A stretch of DNA of 64,000 bases from Thermovenabulum sp049723235 (lineage in GTDB: Bacteria > Bacillota > Thermosediminibacteria > Thermosediminibacterales > Thermosediminibacteraceae), in assembly GCF_049723235.1 (NCBI RefSeq), contig NZ_JBNARB010000004.1, forward strand, positions 62,001-126,000. The letters run 5' to 3'. Numbering within the stretch: the stretch's first letter is position 1; each line of letters opens with the position of its first letter. Below are positions 26,123 through 33,969 of this stretch, one piece after another. Made by a program: the position numbers and the translations under genes. The notes beneath the pieces are model-generated. The model did not search any database, was not told where the DNA came from, and worked only from the letters and a program-made list of their open reading frames with translations.

Positions 26123-26166
26123 ATATAATTTTCTATTTAGCCCAATTAGGCTTTTAAGGAAAGCTG

Positions 26167-27513
26167 GTGGAATTTTTGACGGGATACTACCATTCCGTTA
26201 CTCTCGATATATCGAAATGTAAGGGATGTACCAACTGCATAAAAGGGTGCCCAACAGAGGCAATAAGGGTGCGTAACGGAAAGGCCCAGATTTTACAGGA
26301 TAAATGTATTGACTGTGGGGAATGTATAAGAATATGTCCGAATCAAGCAAAATATGCGGTTTACGATAGTCTTGAAAAATTAAAAGAGTTTAAGTTTAAA
26401 ATCGCACTTCCCGCACCCAGTTTATTTGCCCAGTTCAAAGAAAATGTCTCTAAGGAACAGATAATAAATGCTCTGCACCAGGCAGGTTTTGACGAAGTAT
26501 ACGAGGTAGCCTTAGCTGCTGAGGAAATTTCCATTGCGATTCGCGAATATATAAAAAATAGCTCGATTAAACCCCTAATTTCTTCTTCCTGCCCTGCCGT
26601 ACTGAGGTTAATACGCGTGAGGTTTCCTTCTCTGATTGAAAACATAATCCCTGTAAAATCACCTATGGAAATCGCGGCAAAAAGGGCAAAGGAAATCGTA
26701 TCAGCAAAATTAGGTATTCCTGCAATGGATATTGGCACGGTATTTTTAAGTCCATGTCCTGCAAAAGTGACGGCAGTAAAACAGCCCATCGGCACATCAA
26801 AATCCTATGTGGATGCCGTCGTTCCTGTAAATGTAATTTACGGAGAGATATTAAAAAATCTCGGCAAAGGTATTTACCAAACGATTTTTAAAAGAGCTAA
26901 TGGCCTTGGAGTAGGATGGGGTAGATCGGGCGGGGAAAATTTGGCTATAGGATGGGGAAATAATTTATCGGTAGATGGAATACACAATTGTATTGAGGTT
27001 TTAGAAGAAATTGAGATGGGCAAACTTTCCGATATAGACTATGTAGAGTTACAGGCATGCAATGGAGGATGTATAGGTGGAGCTTTAATGGTTGAAAATA
27101 GATTTGTCGCCAGGGTTAAACTCAGAAGGATGTCAGAAAAATTAGGGTATAATCCTAATTTTGATGAAAATGAAATAAAAATATCCATAAAAAATGGGCT
27201 TTACAATATGGAAGAACCTATTACTGGGGAAATTAACTACGGCTTGGATGGCAATATTGCAAAAGCTATAGAAAAGATGGAACTTTTGGAAAAAACCCTG
27301 AAAGGTCTTCCCGGACTCGATTGCGGAAGCTGCGGAAGCCCGAATTGTCGTGCTTTAGCTGAGGATATAGTTCTTGGAAGGGCCAATGAAACGGATTGCG
27401 TATTTAAATTAAGGGATAGGGTTAGGCAGTTAGCCAAAGAAGTTCTGGACCTCTCGCAAAAATTACCTCCCACCATGGATACGGATGGAGGTGAAGTCAA
27501 TGAAACTGGTTGA
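26167..27513 (+). CDS. Putative sensory [FeFe]-hydrogenase (HydS-like)
   Basis: A 448-residue protein. It has two N-terminal [4Fe-4S] motifs (CKGCTNCIKGCP, CIDCGECIRICP) and an H-domain with altered H-cluster loops: SSSCPAV instead of TSCxPxW, SPCPAK instead of MPCxxK, and ACNGGCIGGAL lacking the GGGxP end. A C-terminal cluster domain (DCGSCGSPNCRAL...TDCVF) follows. No PAS domain is seen. These are traits of putative sensory [FeFe]-hydrogenases (HydS; group D as I recall it from Thermoanaerobacter mathranii), thought to detect H2 at low turnover. The start GTG 26167 follows AAGGAAAG. Its genomic partners are DRTGG, PHP and GHKL proteins. Confidence 0.8.
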   Translation: MEFLTGYYHSVTLDISKCKGCTNCIKGCPTEAIRVRNGKAQILQDKCIDCGECIRICPNQAKYAVYDSLEKLKEFKFKIALPAPSLFAQFKENVSKEQIINALHQAGFDEVYEVALAAEEISIAIREYIKNSSIKPLISSSCPAVLRLIRVRFPSLIENIIPVKSPMEIAAKRAKEIVSAKLGIPAMDIGTVFLSPCPAKVTAVKQPIGTSKSYVDAVVPVNVIYGEILKNLGKGIYQTIFKRANGLGVGWGRSGGENLAIGWGNNLSVDGIHNCIEVLEEIEMGKLSDIDYVELQACNGGCIGGALMVENRFVARVKLRRMSEKLGYNPNFDENEIKISIKNGLYNMEEPITGEINYGLDGNIAKAIEKMELLEKTLKGLPGLDCGSCGSPNCRALAEDIVLGRANETDCVFKLRDRVRQLAKEVLDLSQKLPPTMDTDGGEVNETG

Positions 27514-27847
27514 ACTGGTTGAAAAACTGGGTTTAAAGATTCTAACCGAGGGAGTAAACCTGAATAAAAATGTTGAAGGAGGATATGCCGGGGACCTTCT
27601 AAGCTGGGTTATGGCTCATGCAAAAGAAAATCAGGTTTGGATTACCATTCAAAGCCATCAAAATATTGTGGCAGTAGCTTCCCTGCTGGGCCTATCCGGA
27701 ATCATTCTTGCAGAAGGGGTTCCGGTAGATGAAAATACCCTGAAAAAGGCAAAGGAAGAAAATATTCCTATTTTTTCTTCAAATAAAACCTCTTTTGAAT
27801 TATGCGGTATACTGTATAATTTATTATACGGGAGCAGTTTTCGATGA
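27500..27847 (+). CDS. DRTGG domain protein
   Basis: A stand-alone DRTGG domain of 115 residues (LVELVEKLGLKILTEGVNLNKNVEGGYAGDLLS...). It is the same fold as the N-terminal half of the protein at 25313. DRTGG domains are found next to CBS domains and in phosphotransacetylases, with likely ligand-binding or regulatory roles; the ligand is unknown. The start ATG 27500 sits after GGAGGTG and lies inside the end of the HydS-like gene (14-base overlap). It overlaps the PHP gene by 4 bases, so translation of all three is coupled. Confidence 0.85.
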   Translation: MKLVELVEKLGLKILTEGVNLNKNVEGGYAGDLLSWVMAHAKENQVWITIQSHQNIVAVASLLGLSGIILAEGVPVDENTLKKAKEENIPIFSSNKTSFELCGILYNLLYGSSFR

Positions 27848-28584
27848 AAGAATTTGCAGCAGACCTGCACATCCACAGCTGCTTATCTCCCTGCGCTTCC
27901 GAAGAAATGAATCCCCCTAATGTTATAAATATGGCAAAATTGCTGGGGATTAGCATAATAAGTGTATGTGATCACAATTGCTCAAAAAACGTTGAGGCCT
28001 TCATAAAAGCTTCGGGCAAAGAAATACTTGTTATTCCCGGCATGGAAGTTCAAACAATGGAAGAAGTTCACGTTCTGTGCTATTTCAAAGATATTAATAG
28101 CATGCGGATATTTGAAAACTTTATTTACAGAGGTCTTCCGGATGTAAAAAATATACCGGAGATTTTCGGAAGCCAGTATATAGTAAATGAAAAGGGAGAT
28201 ACCGTCGGGATAGAGGAAAAAATGCTATCGCTTTCGGTAAAATACTCTGTTAATCAAATTTTCGGCAAGGTAAAAGATTTAGGTGGGCTTTTTGTTCCTG
28301 CCCATATTGATAGAGAAAGTTACAGCATCATTTCAAACCTGGGATTTATTCCGGAGGATATTTACCCTGATGCGCTGGAATTTTCAAAAAGGGCACTAAA
28401 GGAAAGGAATTTAATGAATGTACCACTAATAGATATGACCAAAATTTATTCTTCTGATGCTCATAATTTGATGGGATTGGCTTTTCCTCCCAATACGTTT
28501 TTTATAATGGAGGATTTAACAATAGATGAATTTTTTAGATGCATAAAAGGTGAGGGCGGAAGGAGGGTTGTAATAAGGGAGTAG
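27844..28584 (+). CDS. PHP-domain phosphoesterase
   Basis: A 246-residue metal-dependent phosphoesterase of the PHP superfamily, related to the proteins that hydrolyse nucleotide or other phosphoesters. Metal-binding motifs are ADLHIHSCLSPCASEEM at the N-terminus, SVCDHNCSKN, and SSDAHNLMGL near residue 200. The substrate is not known. It overlaps the DRTGG gene by 4 bases (ATGA-type) and ends the rex-to-PHP cluster. The next gene starts after a spacer with a Rex-like site. Confidence 0.83.
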   Translation: MKEFAADLHIHSCLSPCASEEMNPPNVINMAKLLGISIISVCDHNCSKNVEAFIKASGKEILVIPGMEVQTMEEVHVLCYFKDINSMRIFENFIYRGLPDVKNIPEIFGSQYIVNEKGDTVGIEEKMLSLSVKYSVNQIFGKVKDLGGLFVPAHIDRESYSIISNLGFIPEDIYPDALEFSKRALKERNLMNVPLIDMTKIYSSDAHNLMGLAFPPNTFFIMEDLTIDEFFRCIKGEGGRRVVIRE

Positions 28585-28619
28585 TTTTTTTTAACGAAAT
28601 TTTTGTGAAAAGAATTACT

Positions 28620-28659
28620 TTAACAAAAAATTAACAATTTTACCCGGGACTTATTTAAA
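28620..28659 (+). promoter_or_regulatory. Rex-like half-sites and candidate promoter for hydC
   Basis: A direct repeat TTAACAA-AAAA-TTAACAA at 28620-28637 has one consensus right half of a Rex site and a degenerate left half. The right half contains TTAACA, which with TTTAAA (28654-28659) at 17 bases copies the geometry of the rex promoter. It lies 61-100 bases upstream of the hydC start. Confidence 0.45.
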
Positions 28660-28698
28660 ATTTTAAATTCAAATTTAGAAAATAAAGGAGTGATTTTC

Positions 28699-29184
28699 TT
28701 GGAAACCAATATCAAAATAGCCGACTACGAAGAAAAACTTAAAAAAATCGATGAAATGCTTGAAAAATATAAAGGCCAAAAGGGAGCACTTTTACAGGCT
28801 CTTCAGGAAGCACAGGGGATAATGGGATATTTACCCTTAGACGTTCAAAAGAAAGTAGCGGAAAGTTTAAATGTTACATTGAGTGAGGTTTATAGCACAA
28901 TCACTTTTTACTCCTTTTTTAACCTCAAACCAAGGGGCAAATATCAGATAAGAGTATGCCTTGGAACTGCTTGTTATGTAAAAGGTGCAAATAAGGTATT
29001 AGAAAGATTTGAACAGGAACTGGGTATCAAAGTAGGGGATACCACTGATGATATTAAATTTTCCCTTGATGCTTGCCGCTGTGTTGGTGCTTGCGGGCTT
29101 GCTCCTACCGTAATAATAAATGAAGATGTATACGGAAGACTTACTCCTGACAAGGTTCCCGAAATACTGAAAAAATACGAATAG
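28699..29184 (+). CDS. hydC: Electron-bifurcating hydrogenase subunit HydC (NuoE-like)
   Basis: A 161-residue thioredoxin-fold [2Fe-2S] protein, the 24-kDa-type small subunit of the bifurcating HydABC hydrogenase. The cluster ligands are in CLGTACYVKGA and DACRCVGACGLAPT, with the N-terminal helical bundle GALLQALQEAQGIMGYLPLDV. The start is TTG 28699 after AAAGGAGTGAT. GTG 28690 lies within that site and is rejected. It is the first gene of hydC-GHKL-ferredoxin-hydB-hydA, which matches the order I recall for the Acetobacterium woodii hydCEDBA cluster. Confidence 0.9.
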   Translation: METNIKIADYEEKLKKIDEMLEKYKGQKGALLQALQEAQGIMGYLPLDVQKKVAESLNVTLSEVYSTITFYSFFNLKPRGKYQIRVCLGTACYVKGANKVLERFEQELGIKVGDTTDDIKFSLDACRCVGACGLAPTVIINEDVYGRLTPDKVPEILKKYE

Positions 29185-29187
29185 GCT

Positions 29188-29733
29188 ATGAAGGAACTTT
29201 CTTTGCATATCTTGGACATTGTGGAAAATTCAATAAATGCAGGTGCTACCTGGGTGAAGATATCAATAAAAGAAGAAAGGGAAAAGAATTTGATGACGAT
29301 AACAATAACCGACAATGGAAAAGGCATGGACGAAGATACGGTTAAAAAAGTAGTAGACCCTTTCTTTACCACCAGAACAACCAGGAGGGTAGGATTAGGA
29401 ATCCCTCTTTTTGCACAGGCTGCAAAAATGGCGGGAGGAGATTTTAAGATCACTTCAAAATTGGGGATGGGTACGAAGGTAGAAGCTACTTTCATTAAAA
29501 ACCACATTGATTTGCAGCCTTTGGGTAATATGGCAGATACCCTGGTCACATTGTGTGCCCTTTACCCCCATGTGGAGTTTATATATGAGCATTCGGTAGA
29601 TGATAAGATTTTTGTATTTGATACCGGGGAAATAAAAAAACGATTAAATGATGTCCCTATTAACCATCCTTTGGTCCTTGACTTTATAAAGGATTATGTG
29701 GACAGCAACTTAAAAAGTATTTTGGAGGTGTAA
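29188..29733 (+). CDS. GHKL (histidine-kinase-like) ATPase in the hyd operon
   Basis: A 181-residue stand-alone ATPase domain: N box HILDIVENSINAGA, G1 DNGKGMDED, and G2-like GLGIPLFAQAAKMAGGD. No phospho-acceptor domain and no membrane segment are visible, so it cannot be a complete histidine kinase. It sits in the hyd operon with 3-base gaps on both sides. It resembles the HydE-position gene of some acetogen clusters (memory). Assembly, regulation or signalling roles are all possible. Confidence 0.78.
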   Translation: MKELSLHILDIVENSINAGATWVKISIKEEREKNLMTITITDNGKGMDEDTVKKVVDPFFTTRTTRRVGLGIPLFAQAAKMAGGDFKITSKLGMGTKVEATFIKNHIDLQPLGNMADTLVTLCALYPHVEFIYEHSVDDKIFVFDTGEIKKRLNDVPINHPLVLDFIKDYVDSNLKSILEV

Positions 29734-29736
29734 AAG

Positions 29737-30111
29737 ATGGGTGTAATAAAATCTCTTGAAGAATTGGAAAAAATACGTGAACAGGCTAAAGACCTTATAA
29801 ACCTGAGAAAGGACAATGAAAATAAAACCCGAATTGTGGTAGGAATGGGTACCTGCGGAATCTCCGCCGGAGCCAGGCAGGTTTTGCTGGCGATACTGGA
29901 CGAGATCAAAAAGAGGAATTTGAATGACGTTATTGTTACCGAAACGGGATGTATTGGTCTTTGTAAGTTTGAACCTTTAATAGATGTCATTAAACCCGGC
30001 CAGCCAAAGGTGACCTATGTCAATCTGGATGCCGAAAAGGCTCGTCAGATTGTTGCTAAACATATTGTGAATAATCAAATAATTGAAGAATGGGTTATAC
30101 CAAATATTTAA
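29737..30111 (+). CDS. Thioredoxin-like ferredoxin-type protein (three cysteines)
   Basis: A 124-residue thioredoxin-fold protein like the N-terminal domain of HydB and the HydD-type subunit of hydCEDBA clusters. The second ligand pair is present as TETGCIGLC. The first motif is VGMGTCGISAGA, with only one cysteine where HydB has CKGTGC. Only three cysteines remain in the whole protein, so an ordinary four-cysteine [2Fe-2S] site is not complete. It may bind the cluster differently, or serve as a structural or regulatory subunit. GGAGG overlaps the end of the previous gene. Confidence 0.72.
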   Translation: MGVIKSLEELEKIREQAKDLINLRKDNENKTRIVVGMGTCGISAGARQVLLAILDEIKKRNLNDVIVTETGCIGLCKFEPLIDVIKPGQPKVTYVNLDAEKARQIVAKHIVNNQIIEEWVIPNI

Positions 30112-30139
30112 AAGTTTTTGATTGTGAGGAGGATAAGCG

Positions 30140-31933
30140 ATGGAGATTTATAGAGCACATGTGCTTGTTTGCAAAGGAACCGGATGCACCGCTTCGGGAA
30201 GCGAGCCTATAATTGAGGCTTTTCAAAAGGAAATTGAGAAAAAAGGTTTATCAAAGGAAGTAAAAGTGGTTCAGACGGGCTGTTTGGGACTTTGCGAGCT
30301 GGGACCTAATGTTTTGATATATCCTGAAGGAAGTTATTATTGCAGGGTAAAACCTGAAGATGTCGCCGAAATAGTTGAAGAACATCTGATCAAAGGAAGA
30401 ATAGTTGAAAGACTCCTTTATAAAGAACATGCAACCGAAGAAAAAATGCGCGCATTGACTGACATAAATTTTTATAAGCACCAAAAAAGAATAGCTCTAA
30501 GAAATTGCGGTATTATAAACCCCGAAGTTATAGAAGAATATATTGCCAACGATGGGTATATGGCTTTAGCAAAGGTTTTAACAAAAATGACACCTCAGGA
30601 AGTTGTGGATGAAGTAACAAAATCAGGCTTAAGAGGAAGGGGAGGGGGAGGTTTCCCAACGGGCAGAAAATGGCAGTTTGCCAAGGATGCTCCCGGGGAT
30701 GTAAAATACGTAGTTTGCAATGCGGATGAAGGGGACCCCGGTGCGTTTATGGATAGAAGTATTTTAGAGGGCGATCCTCATTCGGTCTTAGAGGCAATGG
30801 CAATTGCCGGGTACGCTATTGGAGCACAGGAAGGCTACATTTATGTAAGAGCGGAATATCCTATAGCTGTTAAAAGGCTTGAAATCGCTATTAACCAGGC
30901 CCGGGAAAGAGGGCTTCTTGGTGAAAATATTTTAGGTACAGGTTTTAATTTCGATATTTTCTTGAGGCTTGGTTCCGGTGCCTTTGTATGCGGAGAGGAA
31001 ACGGCATTACTTGCTTCAATTGAAGGCAGAAGAGGTGAACCCAGGCCACGACCACCCTTCCCTGCACTTCAGGGTTTATGGGGGAAACCCACCCTGATAA
31101 ACAATGTAGAAACTTATGCCAACATTCCGCCTATAATATTGAACGGTGCTGACTGGTTTGCGAGCATAGGCACCGAGAGAAGTAAAGGCACCAAGGTTTT
31201 TGCTATCGGAGGAAAGATAAATAATACAGGTCTTGTGGAAATCCCTATGGGTACCACCTTAAGAGAGGTTATTTTCGAAATTGGCGGCGGAATACCTAAT
31301 GGCAAGAAATTCAAGGCTGTTCAAACCGGTGGGCCTTCCGGTGGCTGCATACCGGCATCGTTGCTTGATATGCCCATAGAATACGACACATTAACTCAAG
31401 CGGGATCGATGATGGGTTCCGGCGGTATGATAGTAATGGACGAGGACAACTGCATGGTGGATATTGCAAAATTCTTTTTAACCTTCACTCAGGATGAATC
31501 CTGCGGAAAATGCCCTCCATGCCGCATTGGGACTAAACGAATGTTAGAAATACTGGAAAGAATTACAAACGGGGAGGGCAAAGAGGGCGATATTGAACTT
31601 CTGGAAAACCTTGCAAAAAGTATAAAGGATTCCGCACTGTGCGGACTGGGTCAGACGGCACCAAATCCGGTACTTTCCACATTGAGGTACTTTAGAGACG
31701 AATATGAAGCTCATATAAAGGAAAAAAGATGTCCCGCAGGCGCCTGCAAAGCACTGATCAAATATGAAATTATTCCTGAAAAATGTAAAGGCTGTGGTCT
31801 TTGCGTAAAGGTATGTCCTGTAGGAGCAATAACGGGAGAAAGAAGGCAGCCTCATGTAATAGATAAAGAAAAATGCATTAAATGCAACAGCTGTTTTGAT
31901 AGATGCCCGTTCGGGGCAATTGTTAAAAAATAA
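30140..31933 (+). CDS. hydB: Electron-bifurcating hydrogenase subunit HydB (NuoF-like)
   Basis: The NAD(H)-oxidising flavoprotein of HydABC. The 597-residue protein begins with a thioredoxin-like [2Fe-2S] domain (CKGTGCTAS, TGCLGLCELGPN). The FMN/NADH fold follows (GLRGRGGGGFPTGRKWQ, GEETALLASIEGRRGEPR), then an SLBB domain and the N3-type cluster loop ESCGKCPPCRIGTKRM. Two C-terminal [4Fe-4S] sites (CKGCGLCVKVCP, CIKCNSCFDRCP) end the protein. It would pass electrons between NADH, FMN, ferredoxin and HydA. The start ATG 30140 has GGAGGA about 9 bases upstream. Confidence 0.95.
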   Translation: MEIYRAHVLVCKGTGCTASGSEPIIEAFQKEIEKKGLSKEVKVVQTGCLGLCELGPNVLIYPEGSYYCRVKPEDVAEIVEEHLIKGRIVERLLYKEHATEEKMRALTDINFYKHQKRIALRNCGIINPEVIEEYIANDGYMALAKVLTKMTPQEVVDEVTKSGLRGRGGGGFPTGRKWQFAKDAPGDVKYVVCNADEGDPGAFMDRSILEGDPHSVLEAMAIAGYAIGAQEGYIYVRAEYPIAVKRLEIAINQARERGLLGENILGTGFNFDIFLRLGSGAFVCGEETALLASIEGRRGEPRPRPPFPALQGLWGKPTLINNVETYANIPPIILNGADWFASIGTERSKGTKVFAIGGKINNTGLVEIPMGTTLREVIFEIGGGIPNGKKFKAVQTGGPSGGCIPASLLDMPIEYDTLTQAGSMMGSGGMIVMDEDNCMVDIAKFFLTFTQDESCGKCPPCRIGTKRMLEILERITNGEGKEGDIELLENLAKSIKDSALCGLGQTAPNPVLSTLRYFRDEYEAHIKEKRCPAGACKALIKYEIIPEKCKGCGLCVKVCPVGAITGERRQPHVIDKEKCIKCNSCFDRCPFGAIVKK

Positions 31934-31955
31934 GTAGAAGGGAGAGAACTTTGAT

Positions 31956-33704
31956 ATGGAAATGGTTACGTTGACCATAGATGGCCAGAAAGTGCAGGTT
32001 CCCAAGGGTACTACTGTTTTAGAGGCAGCCAGGAAGCTGGGAATTAAAATTCCTACGCTGTGCTTTTTAAAGGGTATAAATGAAATCGGCGCCTGCAGAA
32101 TGTGTGTAGTAGAGGTTAAAGGAGCAAGGAATTTGCAGGCATCCTGCGTTTACCCTGTATCCGAAGGTATGGAAGTGCTTACCAATACTCCTCGTGTAAG
32201 AGAATCGAGAAAAACGACCTTGGAGCTCCTTTTATCGGATCACAATTTAGAGTGCCCAACATGTGTGCGAAATTTAAACTGCGAATTGCAAAAATTATCT
32301 GAGGAACTGGGAATTAAATCCATTAGATATCAGGGCGAAAAGCACAGACCAAAGTATGATGATTTTTCACCGTCAATTGTCAGGGATACTTCAAAATGCG
32401 TCCTCTGCAGGCGCTGTGTGAGTGCATGCCATAAAGTCCAGGGAGTGGGGGTAATTTCTCCTAATCATAGAGGCTTTAATACAATGGTAGCTCCGGTATT
32501 CGACAAAAGTCTTTCGGAAGTTGCCTGTGTAAACTGCGGACAGTGCATACTGGTATGTCCAGTAGGAGCATTGAAAGAAAAGGACGATACTGACAGGGTG
32601 TGGCAGGCAATTGCAGATCCGGAAAAACACGTAGTAGTTCAAATAGCTCCGGCCGTGAGGGTATCTTTAGGAGAAGAATTCGGCCTGGGGAGGGGTGCCA
32701 TCGTTACAAAGAAAATTCCAGCAGCTTTAAGAAGGATGGGATTTGACAGGGTTTTCGACACGGATTTTACTGCAGACCTCACTATTATGGAAGAGGGTAA
32801 TGAATTCTTAGAAAGATTAAATCATGGGGGAAAATTGCCTTTGATAACTTCCTGCAGCCCCGGCTGGATTAAGTTCTGCGAGCATTACTATCCGGAGTTT
32901 CTGGAGAATTTGTCAACTTGCAAGTCACCCCAGCAGATGTTCGGAGCTATTGCAAAGACCTATTACGCTGAAAAAATGGGTATAGATCCTTCAAAAATAT
33001 TTGTAGTTTCCATAATGCCCTGCACCGCGAAAAAGTATGAAGCAAAGAGGCCGGAAATGCGGGCCAGCGGCTATCAAGATGTGGATGTGGTGCTAACTAC
33101 CAGAGAAATTGCAAGGATGCTGAAAGAAGCGGGAATAGACCTTGCTTTGATGCCCGATGAAGAATTCGATGAGCCCCTTGGGATATCTACAGGTGCGGGT
33201 GCTATTTTCGGAGCAACGGGCGGTGTAATGGAAGCCGCTTTGAGGACGGTATACGAATTAGTTACAGGTAAAGAGCTTGAGAGAATCGACTTTACGGAGG
33301 TAAGAGGTGTTGAAGGTATAAAAGAAGCAACTATTGATATAGATGGAATAAAAGTAAATGTGGCAGTGGCTCACGGGCTTTCCAATGCAAGAAAAGTACT
33401 CGACAGAGTAAAAAACGGCGAGGCCAATTATCATTTCATAGAAATAATGTGCTGCCCCGGAGGGTGTGTAGGCGGTGGAGGACAGCCGATATTAAACGCT
33501 GATGAAAGAATGGAATTGGATTATAGAGAAGTAAGAGGAAATGCTATCTATGAAGTCGATAGGAATATGCCTTTAAGAAAATCCCATGAAAATCCAGCGG
33601 TTCAGCAGCTTTATAAAGAATTCCTGGGTCATCCGTTAAGCGAGAAATCCCATGAACTCCTGCATACTCATTATACAAAAAGACCTCTGTATCCCGAGTC
33701 ATAA
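31956..33704 (+). CDS. hydA: Electron-bifurcating [FeFe]-hydrogenase catalytic subunit HydA
   Basis: Makes or consumes H2 at an H-cluster. The 582-residue protein has an N-terminal [2Fe-2S] domain (GACRMCVVEVKG), a His-Cys3 site (HNLECPTCVRNLNC), two [4Fe-4S] sites (CVLCRRCVSACH, CVNCGQCILVCP), and canonical H-cluster loops TSCSPGW (first cysteine at residue 300), MPCTAKKYEAKRPE and MCCPGGCVGGGGQP. A C-terminal small-subunit-like part follows. Unlike the HydS-like protein at 26167, its catalytic loops are intact. It ends the hyd operon, before a terminator. Co-occurrence with HydB and HydC supports electron bifurcation with NADH and ferredoxin. Confidence 0.97.
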   Translation: MEMVTLTIDGQKVQVPKGTTVLEAARKLGIKIPTLCFLKGINEIGACRMCVVEVKGARNLQASCVYPVSEGMEVLTNTPRVRESRKTTLELLLSDHNLECPTCVRNLNCELQKLSEELGIKSIRYQGEKHRPKYDDFSPSIVRDTSKCVLCRRCVSACHKVQGVGVISPNHRGFNTMVAPVFDKSLSEVACVNCGQCILVCPVGALKEKDDTDRVWQAIADPEKHVVVQIAPAVRVSLGEEFGLGRGAIVTKKIPAALRRMGFDRVFDTDFTADLTIMEEGNEFLERLNHGGKLPLITSCSPGWIKFCEHYYPEFLENLSTCKSPQQMFGAIAKTYYAEKMGIDPSKIFVVSIMPCTAKKYEAKRPEMRASGYQDVDVVLTTREIARMLKEAGIDLALMPDEEFDEPLGISTGAGAIFGATGGVMEAALRTVYELVTGKELERIDFTEVRGVEGIKEATIDIDGIKVNVAVAHGLSNARKVLDRVKNGEANYHFIEIMCCPGGCVGGGGQPILNADERMELDYREVRGNAIYEVDRNMPLRKSHENPAVQQLYKEFLGHPLSEKSHELLHTHYTKRPLYPES

Positions 33705-33750
33705 ATGAGTGTAAAAAATCATAAAAATTAGTATAGGGTGTTGTTTAATA

Positions 33751-33779
33751 AAACCTCGTCTGAAAAGGCGGGGTTTTTT
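33751..33779 (+). terminator. Rho-independent terminator of the hyd operon
   Basis: The arms AACCTCGTC and GGCGGGGTT pair with G-U wobbles around a TGAAAA loop, followed by a T run. It lies about 50 bases after the hydA stop. Confidence 0.82.
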
Positions 33780-33837
33780 GTTAATATTATACATGGATAT
33801 TTAAAACAATTTGATAGAAATTCATAAGGATTTGTTG

Positions 33838-33896
33838 TATAATTTTTTTAGTGTTTGCTTTTTTTGTATACATGATACTTGTGAAAAAATTATTTT
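33838..33896 (+). promoter_or_regulatory. rnf upstream region with TATAAT and a Rex-like half-site
   Basis: The 265-base gap before rnfC holds a TATAAT (33838-33843) with no matched -35. About 35 bases on is TTGTGAA-AAAA-TTATTTT (33879-33896), whose left half matches a Rex half-site but whose right half does not. It could act as a downstream roadblock site. The rest of the gap is AT-rich. Confidence 0.3.
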
Positions 33897-33969
33897 TTTT
33901 AATTAAAAGGTTTTAAAAGAAGAATGTCGAATATATAAAAGGTTTTTTAAACTGAGAGGAGAGGTGATT

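Noticed and set aside
28974..29549. 191-codon minus-strand frame across hydC and the GHKL gene
   Set aside because: It spans two well-supported genes and their junction, with no start signals and a low-complexity composition.
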